NCBI GenBank assembly: GCA_947631715.1
Contig: CANRMK010000009.1
Span: 1-17,761 of the forward strand
Length of the DNA: 17,761 nt
Direction of reading: 5' to 3'
From: an uncultured Acetatifactor sp.
GTDB lineage: Bacteria > Bacillota > Clostridia > Lachnospirales > Lachnospiraceae
How positions within the stretch are numbered: the stretch's first letter is position 1; every line of letters starts with the position of its first letter. A model generated the notes under the pieces. That model saw nothing but the letters and a program-made list of their open reading frames with translations, made no database searches and was not told the origin of the DNA. Of the stretch, positions 14,136 to 17,761 are shown one piece after another. The position numbers and the translations under genes are program-made.

Positions 14136-14231
14136 TTGCCACTGCGGGCAACGAGCCAGGCGGATGGGTCAGCGCTGCCAACTGGCGGCTGACGCGAGGG
14201 CGCTGTGTGCCGGCGGCACACGTTAAGCGCC
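14136..14231 (+). ncRNA. Structured 5' leader with three consecutive hairpins (unknown class)
   Basis: Hairpin 1: TTGCC (14136-14140) with GGCAA (14147-14151). Hairpin 2: GTCAGC (14168-14173) with GCTGAC (14188-14193), with inner GCC/GGC around an AACT loop. Hairpin 3: GGCGCT plus GTGTGCC (14199-14211) with GGCACAC and AGCGCC (14215-14231), 13 pairs with a 4-base bulge. The segment lies between the candidate sigma-28 promoter and the ATG at 14274. None of the hairpins has a T-tract, so it is not a terminator. It matches no riboswitch class I can recognise. Confidence 0.5.
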
Positions 14232-14273
14232 GATCGGAGGGGAGCATTCGATTTTCGGAAAGGGGGCGGCCGT

Positions 14274-14939
14274 ATGCAGATGAACGGAATCAGGGACAGC
14301 CATAGTTCGGAAATGCATCAGGTGACAAAATGTATGCATGATCACACTGAAAAAAGACAACAGGGCGGAGGGGCGAAATTGTCTTTGGGATCCTCTGCCG
14401 TGCAGACAGTTCAGACCGAACAGGAACAGCAGCTGTCTTTTTTTGACTGGGTCAGGCGGCTGATGCAGAGCGGGCGCAGACATCTGCTGGGATTCTGGGA
14501 CGGCAGCGGAAAAGCGGAGCTGGAAAGTCTTAAAAAGGATGCGGAGGAAAAATCCGTGGGGGAACGTTCCCCTTATGCCCACAACATAAGTGACAATTCT
14601 GCCATAAATGATGGCGGGATTCTTAAGGGCAATCCTTATTTTGCTGCTATTGAACCGGAGAAGCCTCCGGCCAGGGGAATTCCGATATTGCGGAAAGCAA
14701 GGCTGAAAGTCAGGGCTGCGGCCGGCCGGTTTGCCGGATATCTGCCGGGACATTTTTTCCAGTCCCGGAAAGAAGGCTCCTTTCAGGCGAAAAAAGAGGG
14801 AAAACAGGAAGATCTGCGCAGGCGCAGCAAATACAGGGAGGACCGGCTGGAGATTGACTGTGTTCTGACGGATGACAGTTATCTGCTGGATTCCTATGAC
14901 AGAAAGGGCGGATACAGTCAGCTGACTACAACAAAGTAA
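14274..14939 (+). CDS. Hypothetical protein, 221 residues, unrecognised family
   Basis: I do not recognise this gene. The ATG at 14274 has AAAGGGGG about seven bases upstream; a longer in-frame version from 14205 would begin inside hairpin 3 and has no ribosome site. The product has no signal peptide or transmembrane segment and is rich in Lys, Arg, Gln, Ser and Gly. Visible parts: a His/Gln-rich N-terminus (1-50); an amphipathic, aromatic segment FFDWVRRLMQSGRRHLLGFW (56-75); a Pro/Gly stretch NPYFAAIEPEKPPARGIP (120-137); a strongly basic region (140-190); and a C-terminal motif CVLTDDSYLLDSYDRKGGYS (196-215) that looks compact and may be the conserved part. The basic and aromatic composition would suit a nucleic-acid or membrane-surface binding protein, but that is a guess. 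Its stop is followed by the metG T-box promoter. Confidence 0.7.
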   Translation: MQMNGIRDSHSSEMHQVTKCMHDHTEKRQQGGGAKLSLGSSAVQTVQTEQEQQLSFFDWVRRLMQSGRRHLLGFWDGSGKAELESLKKDAEEKSVGERSPYAHNISDNSAINDGGILKGNPYFAAIEPEKPPARGIPILRKARLKVRAAAGRFAGYLPGHFFQSRKEGSFQAKKEGKQEDLRRRSKYREDRLEIDCVLTDDSYLLDSYDRKGGYSQLTTTK

Positions 14940-14985
14940 TCGGCATATCGAAGAAATCAGACGCGGAGCGCGAGGCACAAACAGA

Positions 14986-15014
14986 TTGACAGAAGATGGT
15001 CTTTATGCTAATCT
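14986..15014 (+). promoter_or_regulatory. Promoter of metG and its T-box leader
   Basis: Perfect TTGACA (14986-14991), 17-base spacer, TAATCT (15009-15014) with an upstream TG at 15006-15007 (extended -10). The whole promoter lies within an inverted repeat ACAGATT (14981-14987) / AATCTGT (15010-15016). Transcription should begin about 40 bases before the T-box stem I. Confidence 0.75.
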
Positions 15015-15060
15015 GTTTTCAGAGTTCAAGGCATGTATGAAAAGAATCTAATTGCAGAAA

Positions 15061-15378
15061 ATAAGAGCAATGACGAGGAAGAGTATGCATTTGCAATGCT
15101 TTACAGAGAGCATTCCGGGGAGCTGCCGCAGGCAAAGAGCAATGTGCGGGGCCGCGCTGAGAGGAATGGAGCGGAGAATGCAGAACATGGCCTCCGAGCG
15201 GCGCACCGAGCGTCCGGACAGATGGCCGGACTGTAAGGCTGCGACAGGTTCCGCCTGTTACAGCGGAGAGGGTTACAGACCCGACGAGGTCCGTCCCGCA
15301 AGGGCCGGATGAAGAGAAGTGGTACCACGGGTGATGGCTCGTCTTCTTGCAGAACGATGCAGGAAGCCGGGCTTTTTT
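15061..15378 (+). ncRNA. T-box leader (methionine specifier) controlling metG
   Basis: Uncharged tRNA-Met binding to this leader should prevent premature termination. The stem I base is GAGG (15075-15078) with CCTC (15191-15194). The 5' AGTA side (15082-15085) faces GAAC (15183-15186) and the specifier ATG (15187-15189), followed by a purine, with TGCATT (15086-15091) pairing AATGCA (15177-15182) above. The T-box sequence AAGTGGTACCACGGG lies at 15317-15331; its TGGT bulge bases (15320-15323) would pair with the tRNA 3' end and discriminator A. The antiterminator GAAGA (15311-15315) / TCTTC (15342-15346) competes with the terminator. It fills the 14940-15481 gap, apart from the promoter and about 100 bases of linker before the ATG. 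Confidence 0.93.
15337..15378 (+). terminator. T-box attenuator terminator
   Basis: GCTCGTCTTCTTGCA (15337-15351) pairs with TGCAGGAAGCCGGGC (15358-15372) around a GAACGA loop, with two G-U pairs and one mismatch, then six T residues (15373-15378). The left arm shares TCTTC with the antiterminator, so the two folds exclude each other. Confidence 0.9.
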
Positions 15379-15481
15379 GATGGGTATGCACTGTGCGTTT
15401 CTTGGGCGCATTTATGATATATCATGCGAGATTAGGGAAATAATTTATGGAAAACAATATCAGGGAAAGGGGTAAACAACC

Positions 15482-17476
15482 ATGCAGAACAAAGGACCTT
15501 ACTATCTGACGACTGCCATCGCCTATACTTCGGGAAAGCCGCACATCGGCAACAATTATGAAATTGTGCTGGCAGACAGTATAGCCCGATTTAAAAGGAG
15601 ACAGGGATACGACGTCTTTTTCCAGACAGGAACGGATGAACACGGACAGAAGATCGAACTGAAGGCTCAGGAGGCCGGAGTGACGCCCAAGGAATATGTG
15701 GACAAGGTGGCCGGGGTGATCAGGGGCCTCTGCGATCTCATGAACATTTCTTATGACAAATTTATCCGCACTACCGATGAGGATCACGAACGCCAGGTAC
15801 AGAAAATTTTCAGGCGGCTCTATGACCAGGGAGATATTTACAAAGGGGCCTATGAAGGATTATACTGTACGCCCTGCGAGTCTTTCTGGACGGAATCGCA
15901 GCTGGTGGACGGCAAGTGCCCCGACTGCGGCAGGGAGGTAAAGCCTGCCAAGGAGGAAGCCTATTTCTTTCGTATGAGCAAATATGCTGACAGACTGATC
16001 AGGCATATCAATGAACATCCCGAATTTATTCAGCCGGTTTCCAGGAAGAATGAAATGATGAACAATTTCCTGCTGCCTGGTCTTCAGGATCTGTGTGTGT
16101 CAAGGACTTCCTTTAAATGGGGCATTCCCGTGGACTTTGACGACAAGCATGTGGTGTATGTGTGGCTGGATGCGCTGACCAATTATATTACCGGCATCGG
16201 ATATGATGCGGATGGCGCCAGTACAGATCAATATAAGAAATTCTGGCCTGCGGATCTACACCTGATCGGTAAGGACATTATCCGTTTCCATACTATTTAC
16301 TGGCCTATTTTTCTGATGGCTCTGGGGGAGCCTCTGCCCAAGCAGGTGTTCGGACACCCCTGGCTGATGATGGGCGGCGGCAAGATGAGCAAATCCAAGG
16401 GCAACGTGATCTATGTGGACGATCTGGCGGATTTCTTTGGGGTGGATGCGGTCCGCTACTATGTGCTCCATGAGACCCCTTACGACAATGACGGAAATGT
16501 GACATGGGAATTGATTGCGGAGCGGACCAATTCGGATCTGGCTAACGTACTGGGAAATCTTGTGAACCGCACGATTTCCATGAGCAATAAATATTTCGGC
16601 GGCGTGGTGGAGGATAAAGGCGTTACAGCCGACGTGATCGACAAGGACCTGAAGAAAACAGTCTGCGGTGCATACGGCAGAGTGGCGGATAAGATGGAAA
16701 CCCTGCGGGTGGCGGATGCCCTTACGGAAATCTTTGCTGTCTTCAAGCGCTGCAACAAATATATAGATGAAACGGAACCCTGGGTACTGGCCAAGGATCC
16801 GGATCAGGCGGACCGCCTGTCCACAGTGCTTTATAATCTGACGGAGGGAATCGTGATCGGAGCGTCCCTGCTGGAGCCCTTTATGCCTGAAACGGCGGAG
16901 AAGATCGTCTCCCAGTTTCATACTTCGCTCCGGGATTTTGATCAGATGGATCAGTTCGGACTTTATCCCAGCGGAAATAAAGTGACGGATGCCCCCGAGA
17001 TTTTGTTTGCCAGGATCGACATGAAAGAAGTGGAAAAGCGGGAGGAAGAGATCGCGGCGGCCCAGATGGCGGAAGCGTCAGCCTCCCAGGCCGCAGATGC
17101 GGGATCCAATGAGAATGGTCCGGATCAGGTCATGGATATTGAAGCAAAGCCGGAGATCACGTATGATGATTTCGCAAAGCTGCAGTTCCAGGTGGGACAG
17201 ATCATTTCATGCGAAGCGGTGCCAAAGTCTAAAAAGCTGCTGTGCAGCCAGGTAAAGATCGGCAGCCAGGTCAAGCAGATCGTGTCCGGGATCCGTGCCC
17301 ATTACACTCCGGAGGAAATGGTGGGGAAGAAAGTGATGGTGCTGGTCAACTTAAAGCCTGCCACCCTTGCGGGAGTGCTGTCAGAGGGAATGCTTCTGTG
17401 CGCGGAGGACGCCGACGGGAATCTGGCGCTGGTGGCGCCTGAAAAGGAAATGCCGGCCGGGGCTGAAATCTGCTGA
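15482..17476 (+). CDS. metG: Methionyl-tRNA synthetase
   Basis: MetRS charges tRNA-Met with methionine in the cytoplasm. At 664 residues it is the Bacillus-type length. Class I signatures are HIGN (21-24) and KMSKS (301-305). A single zinc knuckle is formed by Cys129, Cys132 (CTPC), Cys146 and Cys149 (CPDC). A low-complexity Ala/Glu/Ser linker (about 520-558) leads to a C-terminal Trbp111/EMAPII-like tRNA-binding and dimerisation domain (about 563-664, FQVGQI, KLLCSQVKIG, SGIRAHY, EGMLLCAED). The ATG has AAAGGGG about nine bases upstream. It is under the methionine T-box immediately upstream. The gene is intact. No clear terminator follows; the gap to the next start at 17715 is 238 bases and contains AT-rich promoter-like DNA around 17511-17552 (TTGAAA, TATAAC, TATACT) without a clean -35/-10 pair. 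Confidence 0.97.
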   Translation: MQNKGPYYLTTAIAYTSGKPHIGNNYEIVLADSIARFKRRQGYDVFFQTGTDEHGQKIELKAQEAGVTPKEYVDKVAGVIRGLCDLMNISYDKFIRTTDEDHERQVQKIFRRLYDQGDIYKGAYEGLYCTPCESFWTESQLVDGKCPDCGREVKPAKEEAYFFRMSKYADRLIRHINEHPEFIQPVSRKNEMMNNFLLPGLQDLCVSRTSFKWGIPVDFDDKHVVYVWLDALTNYITGIGYDADGASTDQYKKFWPADLHLIGKDIIRFHTIYWPIFLMALGEPLPKQVFGHPWLMMGGGKMSKSKGNVIYVDDLADFFGVDAVRYYVLHETPYDNDGNVTWELIAERTNSDLANVLGNLVNRTISMSNKYFGGVVEDKGVTADVIDKDLKKTVCGAYGRVADKMETLRVADALTEIFAVFKRCNKYIDETEPWVLAKDPDQADRLSTVLYNLTEGIVIGASLLEPFMPETAEKIVSQFHTSLRDFDQMDQFGLYPSGNKVTDAPEILFARIDMKEVEKREEEIAAAQMAEASASQAADAGSNENGPDQVMDIEAKPEITYDDFAKLQFQVGQIISCEAVPKSKKLLCSQVKIGSQVKQIVSGIRAHYTPEEMVGKKVMVLVNLKPATLAGVLSEGMLLCAEDADGNLALVAPEKEMPAGAEIC

Positions 17477-17714
17477 GGAGATATACTGTTTTCTAAAATG
17501 CTCATAAAATTTGAAAAAGGGGCTTAAATTTTATAACAAAATGCGATATACTGCTTATTGTATCCTGTTGTCCCGATTTTTAACGACACTTTCAGGCGGG
17601 ACGACCTGCAGTGCCTACAGCAGAGTAAAGACCGATATCCGCTGGCGTTGTTGCGATACGGGCCGGATGCGATGCCGGCTGCTGCGGGGCCTGGTCTGTG
17701 ATAAGAGGTGAAGC

Positions 17715-17761
17715 GTGGTAAAGGAAGAATTTTACTATGATTCCAGAGACGGAGTCAGCAA
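17715..17761 (+). CDS. Start of a probable alpha/beta hydrolase (partial, cut by window end)
   Basis: A GTG start at 17715-17717 is preceded by AGAGGTG (17704-17710). The 15 complete codons read (M)VKEEFYYDSRDGVS before the window ends. This opening, a short strand YYDS.DG near the N-terminus, is how many clostridial lysophospholipase/monoacylglycerol-lipase-like alpha/beta hydrolases begin, as I recall. The nucleophile elbow and triad lie beyond the window, so the family is only a reasonable guess. Confidence 0.5.
   Translation, partial: MVKEEFYYDSRDGVS

Noticed and set aside
14131..14179. Cobalamin-riboswitch-like words (GCCACTG, then GAGCCAGG) in the orphan gene leader
   Set aside because: The B12 box is incomplete after AGCCAGG, and the upstream GGGAAnnnGGTG core is missing because a promoter-like sequence lies there instead. 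The downstream gene is not a cobalamin gene.
14123..14305. 60-codon open frame in the structured leader
   Set aside because: Its ATG falls at the edge of the putative -10 box, there is no ribosome site, and it overlaps the start of the better-supported gene at 14274.
15052..15312. Open frames overlapping the T-box region
   Set aside because: The sequence is fully explained by T-box stem I, the T-box element and the terminator; the translations show no domain.
17568..17604. Inverted repeat GTCCCG/CGGGAC after metG as a terminator
   Set aside because: The loop is 21 bases, the stem is short and no T-tract follows the right arm, so it is not a convincing terminator.

Overview
The window looks like a chromosomal segment from an anaerobic Firmicute of the Clostridia, most likely Lachnospiraceae-like. 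The evidence is the run of strong AGGAGG-type ribosome sites, a T-box in front of methionyl-tRNA synthetase, split transketolase subunits, a DUF885 protein and a dCache chemoreceptor. This is an inference from gene style, not a taxonomic assignment. Most of the window has moderate to high GC, but roughly positions 78-2530 are clearly AT-rich and carry a transposase remnant, so that block looks acquired.

Layout. (1) 1-77 is the tail of a membrane protein. (2) 168-2135 (minus) is an unusual PEP/pyruvate-dikinase-family protein: an ATP-grasp module, what looks like a second degenerate copy of half of that module, and a phospho-histidine swivel domain that stops early. An IS1380-like transposase scrap lies just upstream. 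(3) 2537-2983 is a small protein with an RRXRR/PLMP-like N-terminus, followed by a clean terminator. (4) 3186-5168 is a chemoreceptor whose sensor domain carries the amino-acid-binding residue pattern of dCache_1AA. It converges on (5), a membrane-anchored DUF885 metallopeptidase-like protein (minus, probable TTG start), with a shared hairpin between them.

(6) 7441-11685 is a pentose operon: FGGY sugar kinase, L-ribulose-5-phosphate 4-epimerase (araD), then the N- and C-terminal halves of transketolase with a 1-nt overlap. It starts at an extended -10 promoter and ends at a bidirectional terminator. Together the genes would phosphorylate a ketopentose, epimerise it to xylulose-5-phosphate and feed the non-oxidative pentose phosphate pathway. 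No isomerase, transporter or regulator gene is present in the window. (7) A HIT-family protein (minus) and a membrane-anchored N-acetylmuramoyl-L-alanine amidase (plus) diverge from a region rich in palindromes and repeats. (8) rpe (ribulose-phosphate 3-epimerase) has its own promoter. (9) A perfect sigma-28-type -10 box (GCCGATAA), a leader with three strong hairpins and an unrecognised 221-residue protein follow. This is the least explained part of the window. (10) A methionine T-box with ATG specifier, terminator and antiterminator precedes metG, and the window ends at the GTG start of a probable alpha/beta hydrolase.

No rRNA, tRNA, CRISPR array, intact mobile element or replication origin was seen. 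I did not find a convincing whole new system. The best leads are the sigma-28-like leader with its orphan protein and the AT-rich PEP/pyruvate-family gene.
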